Positions 12,290-23,312 of a DNA stretch of 64,000 bases are shown here, one piece after another (position 1 is the first letter of the stretch; each line of letters begins with the position of its first letter). The notes under the pieces are model-generated. The model did not search any database. It was not told the DNA's origin and saw only the letters and a program-made list of their open reading frames with translations. The stretch comes from Hoplostethus atlanticus. Lineage: Eukaryota > Chordata > Actinopteri > Trachichthyiformes > Trachichthyidae. Made by a program: the position numbers and the translations under genes. The stretch spans positions 1,267,501 to 1,331,500 of the forward strand of contig JAXDDX010000001.1 of NCBI GenBank assembly GCA_034670405.1, written 5' to 3'.

Positions 12290-12660
12290 TTAAACTTTCA
12301 AACCCTCTTATACAGACTGAATTTCTAGGAATGGAGCAATGATTGATGACTGACAAGATGTTCGTATTTAGTCAGTGTGATAGATTATTTGACGTATAGG
12401 TTACCAAACTATCATGCACAGACTCACACAGATAGAGATGAGATTGGGCCCGAGTGCTCCCTTGACGTGATTTCTTTTTAAATGCGCCTTCGAAATACAT
12501 GTTTGCTTAATATTTATTTTCCATTATAATGATAAAAAACTACACTATCAAATGTATGCTCATTTAGGTTAGAGTTTGGTGAGCGCTCATACACACCAAT
12601 GCATTTTATACAGCGCCTCTGAGCACATAAATCAAGGGCTTCCTTTGATTTTAGGACTAT
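12290..12660. repeat. Diverged duplicate non-coding segment, copy 1
   Basis: Aligns by eye with 20360-20690 in the same orientation. For example, GTATAGGTTACCAAACTATC matches GTATAGGTCACAAAACCATC, and the GAGTGCTCCC, TTTGCTTAATAT and CTCATTTAG blocks occur in the same order. A 54-base stretch starting near 12368 is roughly 80% identical. No coding potential is shared. It could be an old dispersed repeat or a duplicated regulatory element. Confidence 0.6.
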
Positions 12661-14979
12661 AGAAATGAAGCAATCCCAGTGCACGTGTAATATTTCGACC
12701 CCTATAAAGAATAAACACAATTTACATTTCTATAGACCTTGCCAACAGTTCAGTCTAACCAGCGAACTAGTGGAGGATCAACCAACCTATAGAGTTTATC
12801 CACCTTTTTTAGGTTGACATAAAACTGTCAAATTAATGTAATTTATATGAAGATGTATTAAAAACAAAACATTACTGCCTTTCTAAAAGTATTATTGGTT
12901 TTGTTCGCCTCATGATCAGAAATAACAACAGCAAACATCACATGATAGATGTGTGAGCTTCGAACAAATGAAACGTTCTCTGTCCTACTTACTTTTGCAA
13001 ATTGAAGAGGAAACAACCTTTGATTATTATTTTATTGATGATTGAAACGAATACAATTTTGGAATTAGTTGGGTTGATGGTCAGACAACGGTAGGAGGCT
13101 GGTGGGCCCATTTTCTTCTTAGCTGCTGTAATTGTATTTTCTATAATCATATTAATGTATGAGAATTAATCAGGCCTATATGTCAGCTATAACCACTTGG
13201 CTTTACATCCTTCAATAAATGAAGGAATCAGGTTTTAATATTGTAACGTGTACGGGGCATATCTATCATTTGGAACTCAGTTCACAAAATATTAAGGCCT
13301 CGGTCTAGATGATTTCAGGTTTCATTAATGCTCATGCCATTCTGTGCAAAAAATATCGAAACTTTACACTATGCATATTTAGATTGGATGAGAAAATATC
13401 GACACCCACCCACCTTGACGTTCATTTCGTTACTGTTTAACACAGGCTTATAACTTGGGCCTTAACCTATGACCTTTTTTTCCCACAACAGATCAAAATC
13501 CATACCTTAATGAGAAAACGAATAATATTTTAAAATCTATTTATTTGGATCAATTTAATATAGTTACATAGGTTTAAAGATAAAGAAAGAAAGATGACCC
13601 TTTGGGGGACTTGAGCCCTGAATGTGTCCAGTCTCCAACGTAGCGGGGACTTCATTAAAGTAACACATGGACAGCTGTTGTCTTTAACATGTAAACTATT
13701 GAGATTTTAAAAACTACATTGAATAGCCTTGCAGCTCCCCGTGGGCATATGGGCGTTAATTAGCTGGATATAGCCATAGATTAATTATAATATTTTTTTC
13801 GCCAGTTCGTATCAATAGAGCAGCTAAACAAAGTGTCTTTTGTTCTCTGATGCAGGACATTCTGTGCCTGAGTGAATGGGTCTTGGCTATGTCTACATGG
13901 ATTTGCCATATGGCAACAAAAAGGAAAGAATGGAGCCGGGGAGCGCTTTGTGTTGGAAATCAGAACAAGGCCGTCAGAGCTTATGGCTGCGGAGAGCTGA
14001 CAAAGTCACTCTGGCCATCAAAAGTCTCCAATTTATCAAAACATTGATGTCAGATAGTCAAGGCTATTAAAAATGCGAAAAAATGGAAATTATGAAGCCA
14101 GCGGTTCTTATCTGTGGATAAGAGATGGATGGAGGTCTAGGCCCAACGCGCAGAGCAGCATTCAGAGCGTGCATTTGCCTTCTTTCAATTAAGGGTAAAC
14201 TTGCAAGTATGACCTGTTGAATGGTTTGTTTCAATAGACGAGGACAATTACAAAGACTAGTAGTTTTCTTTTTCTTACTCTGGCAGGTGGCCTCCACGCC
14301 CGGTGTATCCACGGCGGGGTAAACAGTGTATGTGAGTGGGTCTTTAGAGGGCTTGTTGAGTGCGGGTGGATGTGGGGGTGTCTTCATGGACAAAGCGGGG
14401 ATCCAAAGGCAGCTGCTGCTTCTTTAGAGGGGCGAAAGGGCCTTTAAATCCCAGCCTATATCCCGCAGCTGCCATGCTGCCCAAGGCTGCACGTCTGAAT
14501 GCGTTTTCCCCCCGCAAGGTTTGAGCCCACAGAGACGGGCGAAGCATAGACGGACCAAAGTGAAATCAAGTTTACCTATTTCCTCAGGGAGTGTAAGTGT
14601 ATTAAATGTAATAATGTAATAAAATTGCATCGACATGGACACTGGGAATGGATGTGCTGTGCTTTTCATGCACCAATAACCATTTTCTGAAAGATTTAGG
14701 TGTGCGGATTGGGAATTATAATATCTGGTATGACAGTTAATAGCTGGACCAAATTCCACATTGGTGCAGGTATTTCTTTGAGGAATCAGGTAGGTCTGTG
14801 GTACCTTTTAGTATCAGGAGGACAATGGGGTCTTGGTGACAGGCCTGGGCTTATTTCAGTTTCAGGAAAAGTTGAGTTGAGTTTGATGCTCACAGTCACA
14901 TTAAGCAGAAGCCTAAAGCTAAAATTATACTGCAAAGCATGAACTGTTGGACAAAAACAAAAGACCAAAGCTGATTATA

Positions 14980-15672
14980 TTTGAAATGAAAATACTTTTA
15001 TTTGCATCCTTTTGCGAGACGTAATGCGGGCAACGGTATGGAAAACGGCTCAGAAACACAAAGAAACCTATTCTTCAAGTGTAGACTACTATGAAAAGCT
15101 ACATGATTGCAAAACATCACAATAAAAAATTTGTAAATAAAATAAAATAAAATAAAATAAAAATATGCCCTTTGGCTAAATCAACAAGGCATTTTACAAA
15201 TATAAAGAAACATAAATAAATTATAAGTTAGAATAGTCTTAAAAATATACATTTACAGAAACCAAGCATTTAAACAGAAATAGACATTTATAGGCTATTG
15301 TCTCTATAAAGCTGTACACTTTTGGCCAGTGTAGACAATTTTAAAGTAATTTAGGATTGCACAGATGTTAAAACATTTAACACTGTCGAGTGGCTGTATG
15401 CAAAAGCAACCATGAATGCTACATTTGTACTGGATAGAAGTCATTCGGCGAATTCTCTCTCTCTCTCTCCCCTGACCGTTCAGTCCTGAGATTCCCGTGT
15501 TCAGGCTGCGCTCCGCCGCTCCGCCCCGGGATGCACCGGAGCAGCGGTCGGGTTTCTCCCACCGTCCCCCAAGTCCCCCCGGTTCCTCTCCTCCTTCTTC
15601 AGGCCGGACGGAGTAAGGGGGCAGATCCTCCCCAAGATCCTCAAAAAATGGTATGGCAATAGTGCAAAACAC
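14980..15672 (-). other. cdkn1c: Probable cdkn1c 3'UTR exon
   Basis: On the minus strand, a splice acceptor (pyrimidine-rich, ending CTCGTTCATCAG) precedes 15672. An AATAAA signal lies at 14997-15002. The coding exon ends with a donor (AAG/GTATGTAA) just after the stop codon, so a separate 3'UTR exon is expected, as in mammalian p27 and p57. The exact acceptor is inferred. Confidence 0.55.
14997..15002 (-). terminator. cdkn1c: Poly(A) signal AATAAA, probably of cdkn1c
   Basis: TTTATT on the plus strand is the first good minus-strand AATAAA downstream of the cdkn1c stop with G/T-rich sequence beyond it. Other sites cannot be excluded. Confidence 0.45.
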
Positions 15673-15859
15673 CTGATGAACGAGATAAGACAGGACACGG
15701 TTAGCTCTTTTCCGTCTAGAGGACAATACCGCAGAGAGACGTGAGTCAGCTTTCTGAGGAAATCGGAGACAGCGGTAATCTCGGCAGCAGGCGTCACCCT
15801 TTCACCCGAGCCTTTTCCCGCCACACTATGACGCAGATTCCCCTCCCCCAGCCTCTAGT

Positions 15860-15915
15860 ATTACTACTACTACTACTACTACTACCACCACTACTATTAT
15901 TACTATCACTACTAT
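15860..15915. repeat. (ACT)n trinucleotide repeat
   Basis: TACTACTACTAC run with CAC and ATT interruptions. It lies in the inferred 3'UTR intron of cdkn1c. Confidence 0.85.
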
Positions 15916-16190
15916 TACAATTACCCCACTACCCCAGCCTATCATCGACCCCTCCAGTCCCCAAATTCTGCCCTGCCAGCCCTGCTCTGTTCATATAAAC
16001 CCATACATCAACCATATACAACGTATTTTATTTTCTATAAAAGGACCCATATCTCCGAATATACTTATTATTATAAGAGCTGGAATAACTACAAACATAA
16101 CCCATAACATCACATGACTTAGGTATAACGCAATAGACAAGTTATATAAAGGGTTTAGGAAAAGGAAAATAGGTTAAGAATTACATACCT

Positions 16191-17006
16191 TCAACGAATT
16201 CTCTTTCGTGGGGTTTGTTCCACGGTGATTGGAGACTTGGAGTGGTTGCAAGCACTTAAATCATTGCATTTCAACTCGGTAGGCCTCTTTCGTTTCACGA
16301 AGAAGTCTGTATGAAACAAGTAAAAAAAAACAATCACAATTAGAAATCACAGTCATTCTTGCGGAGCAAAATTACGCACGGAGGCGAGCAAACAACCACG
16401 GAATAATGTCTACAAATCTAACCAAACTCAACCAAACAACACACGTCTCGCATGTCTCGAGCAGCTTGTGTGATATTTACCTGTGATGTGCGTCGTGTTA
16501 ATGTCAGTAGTGGCCGTCCTCTTGCGTCTAACACACGGGACCTGTCTGTGAGTCGGCTTCCCTGAGTTGAGTTTGTCTGTGCGGTTCTCCTGGTTGGGGC
16601 GTGGAGTGCTGCTGCTTTCGGGGTCGGCCAAGCGGTCCAGTACATCCATAACAGGGCTTTCTTGGAGGTCAGAGTCCGAGGAGGGCTTCTCCACGACGGG
16701 CGTAACAACCACTCGGGTCCTCCCGATCTGTACAGAGTCCTGGTAGAAGACCGGGGTGTTATCCACGGGGCTCTCCTCCCACTCGTAATCCCCATCCAGC
16801 GGGGTGTTGGCGTCAAAATTAAAGTTCCATCTCTGCTGGTCCCTCTCGGAAATCTCTCGCAGCTTGGATTTCATCTCCCCGTTCAGCTCGTCGTGATCTA
16901 CCGGTCCGAAGAGGTTGCGACAAGCGCTGGTGCGTCTGTGGAGAGGAAAGGTCCTCCTGGCCACCAGCCTCTCCAGCGCGCTGCTCGATAACTGGACGTT
17001 GGACAT
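16191..17006 (-). CDS. cdkn1c: Cyclin-dependent kinase inhibitor 1C (p57/Kip2-like)
   Basis: Binds and blocks cyclin-CDK complexes in the nucleus and promotes cell-cycle exit. Two coding exons on the minus strand: 17006-16481 and 16306-16191, 213 codons plus stop, with intact frame. The split codon G/AC joins THIT to DFFVKRKRP. Seen in the protein: cyclin-binding RNLFG at residues 30-34; the CDK-binding RWNFNF (59-64) and PVFYQD (85-90) of the Kip inhibitor domain; an ISDFF-KRKR-like, PIP-box-like segment at 175-182; and a C-terminal QT box VEQTPRKRIR (204-213). The DFF-KRKR plus QTPRKR ending is the p57 pattern, not p27 or p21. The start chosen is the Met opening MSNVQLSSSALERL, the usual teleost N-terminus; an upstream in-frame Met at 17030 would add eight residues. 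The long proline-rich PAPA region of mammalian p57 is absent, as is normal in fish. Whether this is the a or b teleost copy cannot be told. Confidence 0.93.
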
Positions 17007-17175
17007 CTCCGAACCTCTCCAAAAACCCAATTAGGAACGTGTTAGAAAACAAAACACGAGATGCCCGGTGTGGTTAAATGATCCCCGGTATGAGAGTATA
17101 ACGGGTTGTTTTTTATGTGTGTGTGTGTCCTTGTGTTCGTCTGTCTCTTCACACCACACAGTTCTGTTTAAATGT
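17007..17175 (-). other. cdkn1c: cdkn1c 5'UTR (approximate)
   Basis: Between the start codon and the expected transcription start 25-30 bases beyond the TATA box. It contains a GT/CA-rich patch (17118-17130). The boundary at 17175 is inferred. Confidence 0.5.
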
Positions 17176-17197
17176 ACCCAAACTGTGAGTCCCTGAG

Positions 17198-17204
17198 TAT
17201 ATAA
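17198..17204 (-). promoter_or_regulatory. cdkn1c: TATA box of cdkn1c
   Basis: Reads TTATATA on the minus strand, about 190 bases upstream of the start codon. A CCAAT box on the same strand lies about 50 bases further up (17252-17256). This is the classic spacing for a regulated promoter. Confidence 0.65.
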
Positions 17205-17251
17205 CCTCCCAACAAGTCGTGCACCGTAACAGCCACCTCGGACGACTCTCT

Positions 17252-17256
17252 CATTG
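17252..17256 (-). promoter_or_regulatory. cdkn1c: CCAAT box of cdkn1c
   Basis: ATTGG on the plus strand (CCAAT on minus, in GCAACCAATGAGAG), about 50 bases upstream of the TATA box. Confidence 0.55.
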
Positions 17257-17493
17257 GTTGCTTTAGATCCAGCCCTCTCCAGCAAAACCCCACCTCCACC
17301 CTGATTTCCCATCAGCCCCCGGTGCCAAATTGGCCGTGGGCCGAGCAGAGCGCAGCGTTTTGGATTGTTCTCGGAGTGTCAACCATCGGATGGGACCGAG
17401 CCGACTTTTCCAATGTCAGCGTGAAACTGTTGTAGCTGCCTTTAGACCGCTTTGCGTAAATACGTCCTTAATCGGACAGTTAGCGGACACGCA

Positions 17494-17972
17494 TCCATTA
17501 TCGGACAACCCCCTGTCTGACACGATTATCTCCGTTTCACTTGAAAATTTGGACAACGATCCCCGCAAACAACTGAACAACAAAAACTATTCAATATTCA
17601 AACAGGTTTAACACCGGTTCATGTGCTTGTTACACACATAATACACACATATCTCTGACTATAAAGACAATTTGGCTTCATCAACATTAAACAGCTTCAC
17701 AAATTGCGGTCTTGTATCACTGAGCGTTGATACAGCCCAGGTCTTCATCATGTCAACAAACAGGCCTGACTGTGGAAGACAGGGGAGGTGATGCTGGGAA
17801 GCTGCCACAACACTAACAGGCATTATGCATTAGATGTCCGATAATGGATCTAGGGATCAAATCTATATGACACGAAAACTTGACGTAGGTTTAACCAGTG
17901 GCCTGGCTGTGATTATATTGATAAAACTAACGGGCTTATTAGAAAGACTAGAATCTAGTGTCCGATAATGGA
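17494..17972. repeat. Segment bracketed by copies of TGTCCGATAATGGA
   Basis: The 14-mer occurs inverted at 17494-17507 and direct at 17835-17848 and 17959-17972. The outer pair forms an inverted repeat around about 450 bases of non-coding sequence, which resembles a small DNA element or its remains. The superfamily is unknown. Confidence 0.5.
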
Positions 17973-18696
17973 CCCCTTGACGTTACTAAGAAGTTTTTTC
18001 TACCGTTTTGCCCCTTCTCCTTCCCACCACACACTCCGGGCTTCTCTCTCCCTCACTGCCGACCAGCTTCTCAGGTCACATCTGTTTCACCCAGGAGTCC
18101 TCAGGGATCATACAGGCACACAAGCAAATCAACCAAGACGACAGTGAGGGATGGGAAGGTTACTTTCAAAATCACCAATTATCATCTAAAATAGTAAAAT
18201 AGTAAAGTAACTCCAACTCAGTACAGGCCATTTATATTTAGGCTTTAGACTGCTTTGCTTCTAAAATGGAAAGCGTTTATTTTTAATTTCAACAATTTTG
18301 ATATCGTCTAGCCCACACACATGTTTAACATTTTATAAAGTAAAATATTTTGGCCTATTATCTCACTGATTTTTGTTTTCATTTTCTCATATGTTTCTCA
18401 GTATAACCAATCAATACCTTTTGTCCAACAATTCTTAATGTGTTTTTGCTCGCAGTGTAATTTATTACAGATAGCCCAGGCTTTTTGATGAAGAGATTAC
18501 AGTAATCCCTTTACGTGTAATCCACTACTCGATTGAAACCCCAGCCTGCTGACCTGAGATGAGTTTTATTGCGGAGAGGCAGCAGACGGGCAACGCCTTT
18601 ACAGTGGCTCAAAAGTGCAACAGCGTCCCTCAGCGGTTTAAGTGAGAATTGTAGTGGTAATGAGATTGACGTTGGTTCATTCATTCAAACCTTTTC

Positions 18697-19140
18697 AAGA
18701 TTCAAGATTCAAGAAGTTTATTTGTCACATACACACACGAGGTGTGCAGTGAAATGTAAAGTGGCAATGCTCAGCAGAAATGTGCAAAGGGCAAATAACA
18801 GGTTCACACTATTTACAATAAAAAAAAACCCACAATATTTACAATGTCACAGTAAGAGCTCTATATAAAAAACAACACAATATTTACAATAAGAGCACTT
18901 TATAAAAATATAGTAAAAAAGGGAAATTGTATGTATGTAATATAATATAAATTATATGTAGTCTTTACCTAAGTGTGTGTGTGCATAAGAGGGGCAGTGT
19001 GTGTGTCTTGGTGGGGGCCCTGGTGAGGTCAGGAGTTCACAGTCCTGATGGCCTGAGGAAAGAAACTCCGTCTCAGTCTCTCTGTTTTGGCAGCGTGACT
19101 ACGGAGGCGCTTGCCTGACCGCAGCAGCTGAAACAGTCCG
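18697..19140 (-). mobile_element. L2-like LINE, 5'-truncated 3' end
   Basis: On the minus strand, the last 35 or so codons of a LINE reverse transcriptase are open (LFQLLRSGKRLRSH, then FFPQAIRTVNS and stop at 19031-19029). A 330-base 3'UTR follows with an AATAAA, and the end is a short tandem tail of TTGAATC units (about 18697-18715). This C-terminal motif and repeat tail fit the L2 group. The element is cut at its 5' end near 19140, as is usual for incomplete reverse transcription. Confidence 0.75.
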
Positions 19141-19240
19141 TTTATTTATTTATTGTTACTTTATTGTCCCATAAGGAACTCCTGATTGATTTCTATATAT
19201 GGCATACAGTAAAAACAATAAAAACATATTTAGTAGAGGG
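19141..19240 (-). mobile_element. Probable second LINE 3' tail fragment
   Basis: TTTATTGTCCCATAAGGAA on the plus strand resembles the antisense 3' end of fish LINEs. It abuts the L2 fragment directly, so it may be an insertion site or a nested remnant. The family is uncertain. Confidence 0.35.
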
Positions 19241-19249
19241 TAAACGCCT

Positions 19250-19310
19250 CAACTCAGTTTACCCACCTTTGTAGGCTGACATAAATCTTTATGACATAAT
19301 ATCATGGTAG
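19250..19310. repeat. Short segment shared with 12790-12835
   Basis: AGTTTACCCACCTTTGTAGG/CTGACATAAA resembles AGTTTATCCACCTTTTTTAGG/TTGACATAAA at 12793-12824, in the same orientation. Together with the 12290/20360 pair it points to a dispersed repeat or a local duplication. Confidence 0.45.
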
Positions 19311-19490
19311 TGAGGATAATGGTAGGAGGATAACCACCACCACAAAGAACTCTTATCATCTGTTGATAAGAACAGACGGGGTCAATATTGCAATATGATG
19401 TTAATCCAAGTTGAGCATTCATACAGAAGCCGAGTTCAGATGTGAAAAAGAATGATGTACTAGCCTAAAAGGTGACTATAGAGGTAAAAT

Positions 19491-19600
19491 ATACATTACA
19501 TTACATTACATTACAGTCATTTAGCAGACGCTTTTATCCAAAGCGACTTACAAAGTGCATTCAACATAGGTAGGCAAGAAAACTACTAGTCACCAGAAAT
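19491..19600. repeat. Teleost interspersed repeat with TTAGCAGACGCTTTTATCC core
   Basis: (ACATT)n followed by CATTTAGCAGACGCTTTTAT, CCAAAGCGACTTAC. This core is found many times in most fish genomes. Weaker matches in this window are at about 3300-3340, 19930-20075, 29083-29110 (antisense), 33070-33095 (antisense), 52235-52275, 52456-52495 and 60810-60900. I cannot assign a family with certainty. Confidence 0.65.
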
Positions 19601-19698
19601 CGTAAGTGCATTTTCCTTCCTAAACAAGCAACTAAGAGCGTAACTAGTGTTAAGGTAAGAGTGCAATAAGTTAGCAACCTACTTTATCTTAAACAAAT

Positions 19699-19818
19699 GA
19701 GACAAATAAGAGAATCAAATAAACAAGAGCTAAGACAAATAAGTGAACCAAATAAACAAGAGCTAAGACAAATAAGTGTATCAAATAAACAAGAGCCAAT
19801 AAACAAGAGCTCAGACAC
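19699..19818. repeat. 33-bp minisatellite
   Basis: About three and a half units of GAGCTAAGACAAATAAGTGA followed by ACCAAATAAACAA, with small changes (GAACC/GTATC). It directly follows the interspersed repeat at 19491. Confidence 0.75.
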
Positions 19819-20359
19819 ATAATATAGTACTACAGGTACCAAAGGCTACATAATTTCATGTGGAATCTAACTGAAGTGGGAATAAACGAGCCCCTGGCAG
19901 TAAACTACTATCTACTATCAGCCTACACTTCAAAAATGTAATTTACACTCTTATCCAGAGTGACTCCCAGTGTGGGAGTGTCTTGCTCAAGGACACTTTG
20001 TGGACACTGCTGTGGGGATTGAACCGGTGACCTTTCTGGTTATAGCACGGTCTCTCTAACCACTGCTCGTGTGTGTCGTGTGCTATCGGATGCTTGGGTG
20101 TCTCTTGTTTTGTTTCCACTATGCAGACAATCACCCTCTGACATTCCCCAGTCGACAAATTAAACTTGACTCAACTTTGAATGCAATATAAACTAGCCCT
20201 TGTAAAATGTTTAAAACAACAATTGACAATTGGACAATCATATAATGAGCAGTTCAGTTCAGTAAAACAACAAATTAATCTTCTTGAAAATGGCTTCCTG
20301 CTCACCAACGGGCATCAAGTCAAACTAAACACCATGGCATCTGCATCTGATTATTTGTC

Positions 20360-20690
20360 TTCAAAACTCCCAAACCCACTTATAGACTAAATGGATAAGA
20401 CTGGGGACACAGTGGAGCACTGACTGATGACGGAAGATATTATTATTTCATCAATGTGATAAATTATTAGATGTATAGGTCACAAAACCATCAGCTATCA
20501 GGAATGTTGGTCCTGAATGCTCCCCAAATGCATTTCTGGACATTTTTGCTTGATCTTTGCTCTCCATCATAAGGATAAAAATGACAAGATCAAATTTGAA
20601 CCCATTTAGACTAAACTGAGTGCCACACCTAACTGACGCCAATGCTCATCACTTAGGCTCTAATCAACAGATCTATGATCTAAGTACCCA
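20360..20690. repeat. Diverged duplicate non-coding segment, copy 2
   Basis: Homologous to 12290-12660 in the same orientation. The common blocks run from CCCAAACCCACTTATA through GATGTATAGGTCAC and TTTTTGCTTGATCT to CGCCAATGC. The two copies sit on opposite sides of cdkn1c, about 8 kb apart. Confidence 0.6.
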
Positions 20691-20782
20691 TTCATCTATC
20701 AACTTGTGATCAAGGCAGCAGGAAAGTTTTAGCATTTTGATGTGTTGTGTGTCGCTACCCTCTAGTGGTGAAAGGTACTTTT

Positions 20783-20784
<2 letters not shown>

Positions 20785-20812
<28 letters not shown>
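20785..20812. repeat. (ATT)9 trinucleotide repeat
   Basis: Uninterrupted ATT units within an AT-rich stretch. Confidence 0.9.
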
Positions 20813-20813
<1 letters not shown>

Positions 20814-21686
20814 AAAAACAATAAATGCATACTGAAAAAGCTGAACTATTTAATAAAATGAAGTGTAACTAAATTATAAACAATAATCCCTAATTTAATC
20901 ACAAAGAAATGTAATTTAATGTTCAAAGGATTTCTTGCTTCACATATAATTCAATATATAAAATGAACAGGTATTTCATAATATAGTGAAGGCAGCACAG
21001 GCAGATATTGGGATGCAAGGCCCTGGAATGATTTACAAACTACTAAAAGAAATCCAAGAAACAGACAACCAATGAAGTGAGTGTAAAATGGGCAGTCAGA
21101 ACCTTGTAGCATATCTTTTACTGAGAGCACACCTCTCCTCTGTTAATTTATGTTTTGTTTCTATTATTATCTTTTAAAATATTTTGTTTGTATTGTATCA
21201 ATTCCTTACCCTTTATTCTATGATGTTATGCCTTGTTTTCTATTTTTTTAATTCTATTGTGGTGACTGTGACTAGCCCCTTTAATTATGTAATTATTTTC
21301 CTACAATATAATATATAAACAAAGACTGATTAAATGATTGATTGACTATGATGATGAAGATGATGATCACTCTCATGCGATCAGATTTGTGCTCTTTCTC
21401 AATGAGAGAACGTTACTCAGTTTGCCTCCACTTCGATGCCTCAGGCTCTGTTTCTTTTTCATGTAAATGTGCATCTGATGTTTCCTTGGAAATACAAAGA
21501 GAACGTCCATATTAATTATATCAAAAGGAGAAGAATCTCAGAAGCCTTTCTTCTCCCCTGGGATGTCATCAGAACAACAGGTATGGCCAGTCAAGAAGTG
21601 CCGTGTCCTCAGACCTGTTTGTGTGACAAAAGCAACAGAACAACTCTTTCATCCATAAAGACTAGTTTATGGGGCCACAGACACAG

Positions 21687-21732
21687 ACACACACACACAC
21701 ACACACACACGTGTGCCCACACACACACACAC
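21687..21732. repeat. (AC)n microsatellite, interrupted
   Basis: Two AC tracts separated by GTGTGCCC. Confidence 0.9.
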
Positions 21733-23213
21733 TGCCTCCACTGGCTTAACTTGCTCTTTTGCAGAAATGGAAATACCCTGCAGGCTAAACTAATTTTTTT
21801 TAAAAGACCCAGTCTGTCTGGTGCAAGTTTCTACTCGGTTAGGTCATTTGGTGAAGTTGAAAAAGAAGAAGAAAAAGAAAAACAGGTTTGGGCAGTGCTT
21901 TTTCAAAGGTGATGATTTAGGGGATGATCTCTTTTTGGGGTAGTATATAAAGAAATGATTATATTAAAAATAGAAATTTAAGAAATAGATCTATACAGTA
22001 TGCACATGGTTCTCTGTTGGAACCTCACTGAATGCACTGATGGGAAGCCATGGAAGTCAGTAATAGACAAAAAAAAATATTGACAGATCTAGAGAATAGA
22101 ACTGGGTTCAAGAGTATAAAAAAATGGAATTGGCTCAACCACATATGAAAAGAAAACAGCAGTGCTTTAATGTGCCTCATCTGTTCTTGTTGTTCTTACT
22201 ATCGTAGATGGGTGTTTTTTTCCCGTAACGGCATGAGCTCAGAAGATGGGTGTTGTTCCTTTTCCCATCGGCTCACCTGAACAAAGTCGACTGTTTGATG
22301 GAAGAGACGACCTGCAGGCAACACCACAGGAGCTTTTGGAAGGAGAATGGATGGCCATTTATAGATCACACACCCCCCGTGACACCTATAGAACCATTCT
22401 GTCTGCATGGTGGTTACCTGGGAAGTTGTGAGACTTTTGACACACCTAGTTACAATGACTTCCTGGATGAGTTATCCACTATTTCCTGAATACCTGAAGT
22501 CTCCTAGATTGGGGGGCATGATAAGAAATAAGCTCATCGGACCTTTCAGAACATCCTTCAACGAGCAATATTAACACAATCTTAGTTGAAATGTAGTTTG
22601 TGTGGTATAAAACATAAGTTGTAGAGGACACAGGACTGTAAAGCTCACTCCAACAAAAACCTGGTGGTGACATTTCTGTTATTTTTGTGATGGTTTTCAT
22701 GTCTAGCAAAATTTAACATAGGTAATTTGAAATAGATTAACTCACAACTGGCCTAATACATATGTTTTACTGTTTTATAAAGCTTTATAGTACCGCCAAA
22801 CTGGAACGAACAGATGCTTTAAAAATGATGCATCCTTTCAGAGTGTACCTTTTGGACTTTTTATTTTTTGATGTTAGCATTCTTAAACCTTAAACTAATA
22901 AATAATGATGAAAAAATGATGACACCCCCACCATGGCACCTGGTGGTGAGAAGAGCAGTGGCCATCTTATTCCAGGGTTTTGTTTTTGAATGCAAATGGT
23001 TTTATGTACCAGTCAAACATTGAAAACTGAGCCTAGACAAAAAAATCAAGGCTTTGGGCTGATTGTGCCATTTATTTACCCTTACAATAATAGAACCTCT
23101 GTCCTCACAGTTTATTATCTACAGTGGCCAATTTGATTCCGGGCCTTCAATTCGTCTCATACAGCTAGCAGAGAATGTTGCCTTTGGCTGTGGTAATTAT
23201 GGCCCCCGTCCCT

Positions 23214-23216
<3 letters not shown>

Positions 23217-23304
<88 letters not shown>
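23217..23304. repeat. (AC)44 microsatellite
   Basis: Forty-four uninterrupted AC units, one of the two longest simple repeats in the window. It lies about 1.3 kb upstream of the inferred ptdss2 first exon. Confidence 0.97.

Positions 23305-23312
<8 letters not shown>

Larger units (their letters stand above)
8951..14980. other. Intergenic region 3' of cdkn1c
   Basis: No coding exon is recognised. The first part (9,234-11,823) is dominated by three copies of one short inverted-repeat element and by microsatellites. Bases 12,000-14,900 are low in simple repeats, with many TAATT-type sites and one segment (12,290-12,660) that has a diverged copy at 20,360-20,690. No RNA gene is visible. Confidence 0.6.

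Noticed and set aside
15304-15824. Minus-strand frames of 140 and 107 codons
   Set aside because: They lie in the inferred cdkn1c 3'UTR exon and its intron. I see no domain or family pattern, and the GC-rich composition alone explains their length.
16662-16991. Plus-strand frame of 109 codons
   Set aside because: Exact antisense shadow of cdkn1c exon 1.
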